This document shows positions 34,824-42,922 of a stretch of 64,000 nt of DNA, in pieces. The notes under the pieces are model-generated. The model was not told the origin of the DNA. It was given only the letters and a program-made list of their open reading frames with translations, and did not search any database. Location: contig JAZRIX010000020.1 of assembly GCA_045645485.1 (NCBI GenBank), positions 36,991 through 100,990 of the forward strand, read 5' to 3'. Source of the stretch: SIG440 sp045645485. Its GTDB lineage: Bacteria > Bacillota > Clostridia > Monoglobales > Monoglobaceae. The position numbers and the translations under genes are program-made. Position 1 is the first letter of the stretch; each line of letters opens with the position of its first letter.

Positions 34824-36017
34824 ATGAAACTGTATAATACAAAAATTGAAGCTTCATCCGATAAAACCGTTGTTGCGGATGATATGATTCTGACAAAGGA
34901 TATGCCTACCACAGCAGGTTCAAAAATGCTTGACGGTTATATGAGTCTTTTTGATGCAGAAGTGCTGACCCGTCTTTACGGTGCAGGCTATACTCTGGGC
35001 GGAAAGGCAAGCGTTGGTGAGTTCGGCATAGACCTTCTGGCTGAAACTGCTTTTGACGGTGAATGCTTTGAAGACGGAAAGCTCATCAGTCCTGCAGCTG
35101 AAATTGTGAAGGCAGGCGAGGCTGTTGCCGCTGTATGTCTGGATGTCAACGGCTCGGTTCGCCGCGGTGCGGCACAGAGCGGTCTTGTGAGCATAAAGCC
35201 CACATACGGAACTGTTTCACGTTACGGAACAATTCCTGTTGTCTGCTCAGGTGAAACCGTAAGCGTTATGGCAAAAACTGCGGCAGATTGCCGTGATATT
35301 CTTGATGTTATTGCAGGTCACGATGACAAGGACGGAACAAGCCTTGCTGAAGACCTTTGCTCAATGCTGAAAAAGGATGCAGACAGAACCGAAATCAAAA
35401 AGGTGGCTTGCCTCAAGTCTATGACAAAGGGTATTGACACCGAGTCTTTGGATGCTCTTGAAGCTTTTAAAAAGAGCTTGTCTTCAAAGGGCGTTGAGGT
35501 TTGTGACGTTGACGATGAGGTTATTTGTGCCGCAAAGGTTGCATGGAATATTCTTATGAGCGCAGAGCTTTGCAACAATGTTTCACGTTATGACGGTGTG
35601 AAGTACGGTTACCGCACAGAAAACTTCAATAACCTTGATACACTTTATACAAACAGCCGTACAGAAGCCTTTGGCGACCTTCTCAAAACGGCTATCCTCT
35701 TCGGTTCCGAAACTCTTTCAACCGATAACTATATGAAGGTTTATGACAAGGCACTTCGCACACGCAGAGTGATTGTTGAAGCCTTTGAAAAGCTTTTTGA
35801 AGAATTTGATGCAGTGCTTATGCCTGCCTGCTCAGCTATGACTTTTGCTGAAGCTGGTGTGAAGGCTGACAAGTATGCGTCTTTTGAAGAAAACTTCTAC
35901 ACTGCACCTGCATCAATCAGCGGTCTTCCTGCTGTTGTTGCAGGAGGCGTTCAGCTTGTGGGAAGAGCGTTCAGCGAAAATGCTCTTCTTGATATTGTTG
36001 AAAAGGGGGAGAAATAA
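34824..36017 (+). CDS. gatA: GatA-like amidase subunit with degenerate active site
   Basis: About 397 residues from ATG 34824 (ribosome site GGAGGG), against about 485 for ordinary GatA. Clear GatA-derived stretches: TTAGSKMLDGYMSLFDAEV, IKPTYGTVSRYG, RYDGVKYGYRTEN and a closing GVQLVGRAF. Roughly 60-70 N-terminal residues are missing. By eye-alignment with B. subtilis GatA the catalytic Lys (VKDN) is Ala (VADD), the cis-Ser loop GGSSGGSAA is replaced by LISPAAEIV, and DTGGS is DVNGS, keeping only the nucleophile-position Ser. Glutamine hydrolysis therefore looks impossible or greatly altered, while a structural role in the GatCAB assembly could persist. The frame is intact and sits between normal gatC and gatB. 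Confidence 0.85.
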   Translation: MKLYNTKIEASSDKTVVADDMILTKDMPTTAGSKMLDGYMSLFDAEVLTRLYGAGYTLGGKASVGEFGIDLLAETAFDGECFEDGKLISPAAEIVKAGEAVAAVCLDVNGSVRRGAAQSGLVSIKPTYGTVSRYGTIPVVCSGETVSVMAKTAADCRDILDVIAGHDDKDGTSLAEDLCSMLKKDADRTEIKKVACLKSMTKGIDTESLDALEAFKKSLSSKGVEVCDVDDEVICAAKVAWNILMSAELCNNVSRYDGVKYGYRTENFNNLDTLYTNSRTEAFGDLLKTAILFGSETLSTDNYMKVYDKALRTRRVIVEAFEKLFEEFDAVLMPACSAMTFAEAGVKADKYASFEENFYTAPASISGLPAVVAGGVQLVGRAFSENALLDIVEKGEK

Positions 36018-36019
36018 TT

Positions 36020-37462
36020 ATGAAATATGAAACAGTCATTGGTCTTGAGGTTCATGTTGAGCTCGCGACCAACTCAAAGATATTCTGCTCCTGTTCGGCA
36101 CACTCATACGGTGCTGACCCCAATGAACACGTTTGTCCTGCATGCTGCGGTATGCCCGGTATGCTTCCCGTTGTGAACAAGAGAGTTGTTGACTTCGGTA
36201 TGAAGGCGGGATTGATGCTCAACTGCGATATCAACCGCACTACAACCTTTGACAAAAAGAGCTATTATTACCCCGACCTTCCTGCGGCTTATCAGACAAC
36301 CCAGTGGTTTGCTCCCGTTGCTGTGAACGGCACTGTGGAAATTGAAACCTCCAAGGGCAAGAAGGCTGTCCGCATAAAGCAGATTCATATGGAAGAGGAT
36401 GCAGGAAAGCTTGTACATGATATCCGTGAGGATACAACTCATGTTGACTTCAACAGAACAAGCGTTCCCCTTATTGAAATTGTAAGCCAGCCTGACCTTT
36501 CGAGTGCAGAGGAGGTTGAAGCTTATCTTGACAGACTCAAGAACCTTCTCCGTTACGCAAAGGTTGCAGAGTGCGAAATGGCACACGGCACAATGCGCTG
36601 TGACGTAAATCTTTCGGTTCGTCCCGAGGGAACAGACATTCTTGGTGTACGTACAGAAATGAAGAATATGAACTCTGTTGAGGCAATCAAGAGAGCTATC
36701 GAATACGAAACAGCAAGACATATTGATGCAATTGAAAACGGTACAGAGGTTCTTGTTCAGGAAACAAGACGCTGGGATGACATCAAGGGCAAGAGTTATT
36801 CCATGAGAACAAAGGAAACAGCAGGTGATTACCGTTATTTCCCTGACCCCAATGTTATGCCCGTTGTTATTGATGATGAATGGTTTGAGTCAATAAAGGC
36901 ATCACTTCCCGAATTCCCTGAAGTGAAACGTGCAAAGTATGCTGAAGACTTTGGTCTCAGCGAATATGATGCTGAACAGCTTTCAAAGAGTATTGCTCTT
37001 TGTGAATGCTTTGAGGATGCCGTTGAGGTATGCAAGAATGCAAAGGATGCCGCAAACTGGATGATTTCTGAGGTTATGAGTATTCTGAACGCAAGGAAAA
37101 TGACCTATGATATGCTGAGCATAAACGGCAAGGCTCTTGGTGAAATTATTGTTCTTGTTTCAGAGGGCAAGGTCGGCAGAGCAAACGGAAAGAAGATTCT
37201 TTCGGCTATGTTTGAGGATGCATCAATCCAGCCTTCCAAGTATGCAGAAGAAAACGGTCTTGTTATGTCAAACGATACAGGTCTTATTGAAACAACCGTC
37301 AAGGCGGCTGTTGCGGCTGACCCCAAGGCTGTAAGCGACTTCAAGGGCGGAAAAGAAAAAGCTCTTATGTCACTTTTCGGAAGATGTATGAAGGAACTCA
37401 AGGGCAACTGCGACCCTCAGGTTCTCAGAAAGATTCTTATTGATGAGATAAACAAGCAGTAA
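36020..37462 (+). CDS. gatB: Asp-tRNA(Asn)/Glu-tRNA(Gln) amidotransferase subunit B
   Basis: 480 residues, full length. GatB activates the misacylated Asp- or Glu-tRNA and uses ammonia channelled from GatA to form Asn- or Gln-tRNA. Motifs: ETVIGLEVHVELATNSKIFC, the Zn-type Cys set CSCSAHS and CPACCGMPG, FDKKSYYYPDLPAAYQ, HMEEDAGKLVHD and the C-terminal YqeY-like tail domain. In contrast to GatA upstream, its recognisable catalytic regions look intact. The start is two bases after the gatA stop, and a terminator closes the operon at 37474. Confidence 0.96.
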   Translation: MKYETVIGLEVHVELATNSKIFCSCSAHSYGADPNEHVCPACCGMPGMLPVVNKRVVDFGMKAGLMLNCDINRTTTFDKKSYYYPDLPAAYQTTQWFAPVAVNGTVEIETSKGKKAVRIKQIHMEEDAGKLVHDIREDTTHVDFNRTSVPLIEIVSQPDLSSAEEVEAYLDRLKNLLRYAKVAECEMAHGTMRCDVNLSVRPEGTDILGVRTEMKNMNSVEAIKRAIEYETARHIDAIENGTEVLVQETRRWDDIKGKSYSMRTKETAGDYRYFPDPNVMPVVIDDEWFESIKASLPEFPEVKRAKYAEDFGLSEYDAEQLSKSIALCECFEDAVEVCKNAKDAANWMISEVMSILNARKMTYDMLSINGKALGEIIVLVSEGKVGRANGKKILSAMFEDASIQPSKYAEENGLVMSNDTGLIETTVKAAVAADPKAVSDFKGGKEKALMSLFGRCMKELKGNCDPQVLRKILIDEINKQ

Positions 37463-37473
37463 ATACAAAAATT

Positions 37474-37503
37474 AAGCCTGAAACGGTAAAATGTTTCAGG
37501 CTT
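37474..37503. terminator. Bidirectional terminator between gatB and the aldolase gene
   Basis: An 11-bp perfect stem AAGCCTGAAAC/GTTTCAGGCTT with T-rich sequence on the plus side and TTAATTTTTG on the minus side, lying between converging genes. Confidence 0.85.
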
Positions 37504-37510
37504 TTGCTTT

Positions 37511-38185
37511 TTAAAAATCCAGAATTGTATTATCCCCGTAGACTGCTTTCCAGTCTCTGTCAAACACGGCAATTGCGGCATCTGTCATAGGGTGGGAGAT
37601 GATTCCTCTGAAGAGGTCAGCGGCAATTGTCACCGAATGACAGCCGCAAAGGGAGCATTTGTGAATCTGTTCCACATTTTTGAAGCTTGCGGCAAGAACC
37701 TGACAGTCAAGACCGTAAAGGTCAAACTGTTCCACAATTTCAGCAACAACCCGTGTACCGTCCCCCACAATGTTGTCAAGTCGGTTTACATAAGGTGCAA
37801 CAAAATCTGCTCCTGCGGCGGCGGCAATGAGTGCCTGAGCAGGGGTAAAGATTGCGGTCATGGTCACGCCTATGCCAAGCTCTTTCAGCCGCATTGCAGC
37901 CTTTAGACCTTCTTCACCAATGGGGATTTTTACATAAAAGTTGCCATCCAGTTCCTTTTGAAGAATCAGTGCTTCCTGAACAATCCGGTCTGCTGTAGTC
38001 TGAACTGTCTGTACGTGGAGCATTTTTTCGCGTCCGATTACCGAGCGGATATCCTTCAAAAGCTGCCAGAATTCAGATTTTTCCTTTGCTACAAGTGTCG
38101 GGTTTGTGGTAACTCCCGCAAGAGGAAAAAACTCGTTGCAGTACTTGATTTGTTCAAGGTTTCCGCTGTCAAGCATATATTTCAT
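37511..38185 (-). CDS. Transaldolase/fructose-6-phosphate aldolase-like protein (TalC/FSA family)
   Basis: About 224 residues from ATG 38183-38185 (MKYMLDSGN); a TTG two codons upstream is an alternative. The short transaldolase fold is clear: GVTTNPTLVAKE, the Schiff-base Lys in NFYVKIPIGEEGLKA near residue 85, GVTMTAIFTPAQAL and VAPYVNRLDN. Members are either small transaldolases or aldolases that act on fructose 6-phosphate or dihydroxyacetone; the sequence alone does not decide. It diverges from the DeoR gene, which with the FGGY kinase suggests a shared sugar pathway. Confidence 0.9.
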   Translation of the reverse strand: MKYMLDSGNLEQIKYCNEFFPLAGVTTNPTLVAKEKSEFWQLLKDIRSVIGREKMLHVQTVQTTADRIVQEALILQKELDGNFYVKIPIGEEGLKAAMRLKELGIGVTMTAIFTPAQALIAAAAGADFVAPYVNRLDNIVGDGTRVVAEIVEQFDLYGLDCQVLAASFKNVEQIHKCSLCGCHSVTIAADLFRGIISHPMTDAAIAVFDRDWKAVYGDNTILDF

Positions 38186-38300
38186 TTTCAATCATTCCTT
38201 TATATTATGTTTTCTGTAATTATATAACGGAAAAATTGGCTTGTCAAGAAAAAAGGTTTTGTGTCGCATATAGAAAACCGGCACTTTTTTTATTTAGAGG

Positions 38301-38329
38301 TTGACAAATGCTTTAAATAACAATAAAAT
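38301..38329 (+). promoter_or_regulatory. Predicted promoter of the DeoR-FGGY operon
   Basis: TTGACA (38301-38306), 17-base spacer, TAAAAT (38324-38329), 55 bases before the ATG. The divergent gap 38186-38383 is where an autoregulatory operator would be expected; I could not define one. Confidence 0.65.
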
Positions 38330-38383
38330 ATATAAATAGGGCATTAGTGTACATAAAAATTTTTTGTCCGGAAAGAAACAGCT

Positions 38384-39154
38384 ATGAATATTAAAGAAAG
38401 AAGAGAAAAAATTCTTGAAATTCTCAATACTCAGGGTCAGGTGAAGGTTTCGGAGCTTAGCCGTGACTTCGGAATTTCAAGCATAACAATACGGTCTGAC
38501 CTTGCAGGTCTTGAAGACAAGGGTCTGCTTTTCCGTATTCACGGGGGAGCCATAAATTCGTATAAGTCATATTGCGATATGGACCTTCAGCAGCGTCTGG
38601 GAACAAACCTGAGGGCAAAACAGCTGATTGCCAAACGTGCCGTTGAAATGGTAAAGGATCACGATACGGTTATGTTCAATTCAGGAACAACAACCCTGAC
38701 GGTCTTTCGTGCTCTTCCTGCTCAGTTTCAGTTGAATATTGTTACAAATTCAATCTCGATTGCTCTTGAAGCAAGCGGAAATCCCAATTTCAATGTCGTT
38801 CTGCTGGGTGGCTTTGTGAACCCCAAGTATCAGTTTATTTACGGTGACGATGCCGTAAGTCAGCTGAAGAATTATCACGCAGACAAGCTGTTTTTGTCTG
38901 TTGACGGAATTTCACAGAGGTCGGGACTTACCACCTATTATGACCGTGAAGCCGAGCTTGCAAGGCTTATGCTTTCACAGTCGGCATCAAAGATTATTGT
39001 GGCGGATTCGTCAAAGCTGGGAAGAACAGCGTTTGTGAATATTGCAGAAACGGCATCTGCTGATTGCTTTATAACCGATGAGCAACCTGAATATACAGAG
39101 GATCTGGCGGCTCTCAAAAAGAATATCAGCAAAATAATTACAGTAAAGGAATAG
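38384..39154 (+). CDS. DeoR-family transcriptional regulator
   Basis: 256 residues. An N-terminal winged helix-turn-helix (about 5-57; KVSELSRDFGISSITIRSDLAGLEDKG in part, then RIHGGA) followed by a DeoRC sugar-phosphate sensor domain (NSGTTTLTVFRALP, VTNSISIALEAS, LGGFVNPKYQFIYG, KLFLSVDGIS). DeoR proteins are usually repressors released by a phosphorylated sugar. The gene lies between the divergent aldolase gene and the downstream FGGY kinase gene, 16 bases away, so it probably controls both. The effector is unknown. Confidence 0.93.
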   Translation: MNIKERREKILEILNTQGQVKVSELSRDFGISSITIRSDLAGLEDKGLLFRIHGGAINSYKSYCDMDLQQRLGTNLRAKQLIAKRAVEMVKDHDTVMFNSGTTTLTVFRALPAQFQLNIVTNSISIALEASGNPNFNVVLLGGFVNPKYQFIYGDDAVSQLKNYHADKLFLSVDGISQRSGLTTYYDREAELARLMLSQSASKIIVADSSKLGRTAFVNIAETASADCFITDEQPEYTEDLAALKKNISKIITVKE

Positions 39155-39170
39155 GAAGGAAAAGAATGCT

Positions 39171-40571
39171 ATGAAATACTTATTGGGTGTGGATATAGGT
39201 ACAACTTCTTTGAAGGCGGCGGTCTTCAATGAAAAAGCAGAGTGTATGAAATCTGTTACAAAGGATTATACACTTGAGGTAAAGGATGACTATGTGGAAT
39301 TTTCCGCAGAGAATTACTGGACACTTTTCAGCGAGGCTCTTGAGGAGCTTTCGGCAGAGTATGAGATTTCGGCAATGAGTATTGACACTCAGTGCGAGAC
39401 CATTATTCTTGCAGACGAGGAGGGCAAGCCTCTCAGAAAGGCAATAGTATGGCTGGATAACCGTGCAACAGCAGAGGCAGAATATATTGAAGAACGTTTT
39501 GGAAACAAAAAGGTATATGAGGTTACGGGTCAGCCTGAAATTACTGCAACATGGCCTGCCAGCAAGCTTCTTTGGCTCAGAGGAAATGAACCTGATACCT
39601 TCAGAAAAATAAGAAAGGTATTTCTCCTTGAAGACTATCTGCTGTACCGTCTTACGGGACGCTTTGTGACTGAAAGAACATTGCAGTCTTCTACTATTTA
39701 TTATGACATAAAGAAAAACATCTGGTGGAAGGAAATGCTTGACTTTATCGGTCTTGGTGAGGAGGTTTTTCCTGAGATTCTTCCCAGCGGTGAGGTTGTG
39801 GGTGAATACAAGGGCATAACTGTTGTGACGGGTGCCATTGACCAGATTGCAGGAGCAATCGGTGCAGGTATTGTCAGAAAGGGCGTTGTCAGTGAAATGA
39901 CAGGAACTACAATGGTTGTTTTTGTTCCCTCTGACGAGGTTCCTGACTATACTCCCAACTCCATTATTCCCTGTCATGTGAATTATGACGGAAAATACTG
40001 TCTGCTTTCATGGACTCCTACGGCAGGAATTGCACTCAAGTGGTTCAAAAACAATTTCTGTGAAAATTTCAGCTTCCGTGAACTTGATGAACTGGCTGAA
40101 AAGGCAGACCCCGGTTCAAACGGACTGACATTCCTTCCGTATCTTTGCGGCTCAACAATGCCGAAGTATAACCCTGATGCGAGAGGAGTGTTTTATGGAC
40201 TCACCATGGAGCACGGAAGGGGTCATGCTGTCCGCAGTATTCTGGAGGCAGTGTCTTGTATGCTCAAACAGAATCTTGATTATCTGGGCATTGAATGTGA
40301 TGAAATCCGCACTATGGGCGGAGGTGCATCCAGTCCGCTCTGGTGCCAGATAAAGGCTGATATGACGGGCAAGAGAATCGTAACCCTCAAAAATGACGAA
40401 ACTGCATGTCTTGGCTCTGCCATTCTTGCAGGCGTTGCAACCGGAGTTTTTGAGAGTGTTGAAAAAGCCTGTGACATGGCTGTAGAACAAAAACGTGTAT
40501 TTGAGCCTACGGGCACGGATTACAGTGAATGTTATAAGCGTTTTTGTGAGTTGGATGACAAGTTATTCTAA
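39171..40571 (+). CDS. FGGY-family carbohydrate kinase (xylulokinase-like)
   Basis: 466 residues with both FGGY halves: the N-terminal ATP/sugar motif LLGVDIGTTSLKAAVF, the WLDNRA substrate region, the catalytic Asp in GAIDQIAGAIGAG near residue 227, and the C-terminal GGGASSPLWCQIKADMTG adenine-binding stretch. Family members phosphorylate xylulose, gluconate, glycerol, ribulose or fucose derivatives; this one looks closest to xylulo/gluconokinases, but the substrate is not certain. It is cotranscribed with the DeoR regulator and ends at the terminator at 40581. Confidence 0.88.
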   Translation: MKYLLGVDIGTTSLKAAVFNEKAECMKSVTKDYTLEVKDDYVEFSAENYWTLFSEALEELSAEYEISAMSIDTQCETIILADEEGKPLRKAIVWLDNRATAEAEYIEERFGNKKVYEVTGQPEITATWPASKLLWLRGNEPDTFRKIRKVFLLEDYLLYRLTGRFVTERTLQSSTIYYDIKKNIWWKEMLDFIGLGEEVFPEILPSGEVVGEYKGITVVTGAIDQIAGAIGAGIVRKGVVSEMTGTTMVVFVPSDEVPDYTPNSIIPCHVNYDGKYCLLSWTPTAGIALKWFKNNFCENFSFRELDELAEKADPGSNGLTFLPYLCGSTMPKYNPDARGVFYGLTMEHGRGHAVRSILEAVSCMLKQNLDYLGIECDEIRTMGGGASSPLWCQIKADMTGKRIVTLKNDETACLGSAILAGVATGVFESVEKACDMAVEQKRVFEPTGTDYSECYKRFCELDDKLF

Positions 40572-40580
40572 CATATGTGA

Positions 40581-40608
40581 GAGGGCTGTCGCATTAAGCG
40601 ACACCCTC
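40581..40608 (+). terminator. Terminator of the DeoR-FGGY operon
   Basis: Stem GAGGGCTGTCGC/GCGACACCCTC (one bulged base) followed by TTTATG, ten bases after the stop codon. Confidence 0.8.
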
Positions 40609-40651
40609 TTTATGCTTGTATTAACGGAAAAAATTGCATGGGTTCAAAGTG

Positions 40652-40680
40652 TTGATATGACAAGCTTTGTGTGATATAAT
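40652..40680 (+). promoter_or_regulatory. Predicted promoter of malQ
   Basis: TTGATA (40652-40657), 17-base spacer, perfect TATAAT (40675-40680) with TGA upstream, 35 bases before the TTG start codon. Confidence 0.75.
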
Positions 40681-40715
40681 AGTACAATCACACCTATATG
40701 ACAGGAGGAGTCAGA

Positions 40716-42146
40716 TTGAAAAGAAAAAGCGGTGTTCTGATGCACATTTCATCCCTTCCCGGAGATTATTCCTGCGGAAGCTTTGGTAAAAGTGCAAAGG
40801 AATTTGTTGATTTTCTGGCAGAATGCAAATTTTCCTATTGGCAGGTGCTGCCATTTTGTCCTGTTGATGAATATAATTCGCCGTACAAGTCTTATTCGTC
40901 TTTTGCGGGGAATCCGTATTTTATCGACCTTGAAAAGCTTTGTGAAAAAGGTCTTATTTCACGGGCGGAGCTTGAGGATGCACGTCAGGAGAATCCGTAT
41001 CTCTGCGAATTTGAACGGCTTTGCACTGAGCGGATTACCCTTCTTCGGACTGCGTCTTTGCGTTGTACTTATAAAGAAAAGGTTGAAGTCTTTGCAAATG
41101 AAAATTTTTACATAAACGATTTTTGCAGATTTATGGCACTGAAGTCAGCCAACAATCTTTCGGAATGGCAGAAGTGGAGCACCGGGGACATTGATTCAGA
41201 GGAGCTGTTTTTGTGGAAATTTATGCAGTTTGAATTTTTTGAACAATGGAAAGAACTAAAGGCTTATGCAAATGAAAAGGGAATTAGAATAATCGGAGAT
41301 ATACCCTTTTATGTTTCTTCGGACAGTGCCGACGTGTGGGCAAACCCCGATTTGTTTTTGCTTGACAAACGCAATATGCCCTCTTCTGTTGCAGGAGTTC
41401 CGCCTGATTATTTCTCTGAAGACGGTCAGCTCTGGGGCAATCCTCTGTACGACTGGAAAAAAATGAAGAAAGATGGATACAAGTGGTGGCTTGACCGTAT
41501 CGGTTGTATGCTTGATATGTTTGACGGATTGAGAATTGACCATTTTCGGGCGTTTGAAGCATATTGGTCTGTTCCGTCAGGTGAGACTACTGCCAAAAAC
41601 GGCAAGTGGGAAAAGGGTCCCGGAATGGATCTTGTGTCAAAGATAAGAGAGGTTGCAGGTGAAAAGCTGATTATAGCAGAGGATCTTGGTCATATCACCA
41701 AAGAAGTTGAACAGCTTGTGGAAGACAGCGGATTCCCCGGGATGAGAGTTTTTCAGTTTGGGTTTTTTGGAGGAGAGTCCACCCATATGCCCCACAATTA
41801 CAAGCAAAACTGTATTGCATATGCTGGAACTCACGACAATAATACCCTTCTTGGGTATCTTTGGGAGCTTGATGATGAAAGCCGTCGGAGAATGCTGGAA
41901 TACTGCGGTTATGAGGACGGGGATTGGACAAAGGCTCTGCCTGCTATGATACGCACAATATGGCGTAGCTCAGCGGGAACGGTTATTTTCACAATTCAGG
42001 ACCTTTTGGGATACGGTTCGGATACACGGCTGAATTTCCCCGGCAGAGCAGAAAACAACTGGAAATTCCGTATTACAAAAGAACAGCTTGATACAATTGA
42101 CATAGAACGCTTCAGAAGGTTGAATGAAGTATATTTCAGAATATAA
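40716..42146 (+). CDS. malQ: 4-alpha-glucanotransferase (amylomaltase, GH77)
   Basis: About 476 residues from TTG 40716. An in-frame ATG at 40698 is rejected because its third and fourth codons are themselves the ribosome site (GGAGGAG) for the TTG. MalQ transfers maltosyl segments between alpha-1,4-glucans in maltodextrin and glycogen metabolism. GH77 catalytic motifs: nucleophile Asp in GLRIDHFRAFEAYW, acid/base Glu in IIAEDLGHIT and stabilising Asp in AGTHDNNT. It is a single-gene unit with its own promoter and terminator; no glycogen phosphorylase is nearby. Confidence 0.95.
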   Translation: MKRKSGVLMHISSLPGDYSCGSFGKSAKEFVDFLAECKFSYWQVLPFCPVDEYNSPYKSYSSFAGNPYFIDLEKLCEKGLISRAELEDARQENPYLCEFERLCTERITLLRTASLRCTYKEKVEVFANENFYINDFCRFMALKSANNLSEWQKWSTGDIDSEELFLWKFMQFEFFEQWKELKAYANEKGIRIIGDIPFYVSSDSADVWANPDLFLLDKRNMPSSVAGVPPDYFSEDGQLWGNPLYDWKKMKKDGYKWWLDRIGCMLDMFDGLRIDHFRAFEAYWSVPSGETTAKNGKWEKGPGMDLVSKIREVAGEKLIIAEDLGHITKEVEQLVEDSGFPGMRVFQFGFFGGESTHMPHNYKQNCIAYAGTHDNNTLLGYLWELDDESRRRMLEYCGYEDGDWTKALPAMIRTIWRSSAGTVIFTIQDLLGYGSDTRLNFPGRAENNWKFRITKEQLDTIDIERFRRLNEVYFRI

Positions 42147-42155
42147 AATCATGTT

Positions 42156-42187
42156 AAAGAGGACTATCCAAATGGACAGTCCTCTTT
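42156..42187 (+). terminator. Terminator of malQ
   Basis: AAAGAGGACT and AGTCCTCTTT form a perfect 10-bp outer stem with a further TCC/GGA inside, ending in TTTTTG. Confidence 0.9.
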
Positions 42188-42457
42188 TTGTATAAAGAAA
42201 ACCACGCTAAGTCTTGCGTGGTTCAAAAGAGCTTAAGCGGTGACCAGAAAACAAATCAGATACAATATATAAATTAAAAGTTTGTTTGCATATGAAATCT
42301 TTTATTTCAATGCATATTGTGGGAAAGCCTTCCCCTCAGTAAATAAAACTATATTTTCGGTATATCATATTTGAAAAAAATGTCAATCAAAGTGAACTTG
42401 TATATTTTTGTGAAATATACAGACAATAGAAAAAACTGAATTCAGGAGGAGAAAAAG
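42188..42457. other. Gap between malQ and spoVAC
   Basis: No gene. It holds a perfect 8-bp hairpin AACCACGC/GCGTGGTT at 42200-42223 without a T-tract, then AT-rich sequence with a possible sporulation promoter at 42289-42319, and the AGGAGGAG ribosome site of spoVAC at 42444-42451. Confidence 0.5.
42289..42319 (+). promoter_or_regulatory. Possible sporulation (sigma-G-like) promoter of spoVACDE
   Basis: GCATAT (42289-42294) and CATATTG (42313-42319) are 18 bases apart, loosely resembling the sigma-G GNATA/CATNNTA pattern. No good sigma-A promoter is seen here. The -10 match is imperfect, so this is tentative. Confidence 0.3.
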
Positions 42458-42907
42458 GTGACTTATAACAAAAAGGATTACAAAAAATATATTGAGAAAA
42501 AGTCTCCTGACAGCAAGCTGCTGAGAAACATATTTTTTGCTTTTGTGACCGGAGGAATTATCTGCACAGTGGGTCAGGCTGCAGGGAATATCTGCCAGAG
42601 CTTTCTGGGTCTTGATGAAGAAGCGGTAAAGTCGGCTGTTCCTGTTATTATGATTTTTCTGGGTGCATTGCTTACGGGACTCAATATTTACAACAAGGTG
42701 GCAAAATATGCAGGGGCAGGAACGATTGTACCCATTACGGGCTTTGCCAACGCCGTTGTATCCCCTGCCATTGAGTTCAGGAAGGAAGGCTTTGTTCTCG
42801 GACTTGCGGCAAAGATGTTTGTGATTGCGGGGCCTGTGGTTGTGTACGGAATAAATTCTTCGATTATTCTGGGACTTGTGGTGTATTTTTTTGAGATGGC
42901 AAGGTGA
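42458..42907 (+). CDS. spoVAC: Stage V sporulation protein AC
   Basis: 149 residues from GTG 42458, preceded by AGGAGGAG. SpoVAC is an inner spore membrane protein of the SpoVA channel that loads dipicolinic acid during sporulation and releases it in germination. After a basic N-terminus there are about four to five hydrophobic segments; FVTGGIICTVGQAAGN and AGAGTIVPITGFANAVVSPAIEF are family landmarks. It is followed by spoVAD and spoVAE in the order usual for clostridia; SpoVAA/AB/AF are absent here. Confidence 0.94.
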   Translation: MTYNKKDYKKYIEKKSPDSKLLRNIFFAFVTGGIICTVGQAAGNICQSFLGLDEEAVKSAVPVIMIFLGALLTGLNIYNKVAKYAGAGTIVPITGFANAVVSPAIEFRKEGFVLGLAAKMFVIAGPVVVYGINSSIILGLVVYFFEMAR

Positions 42908-42922
42908 AAGGGAGTGGATACT

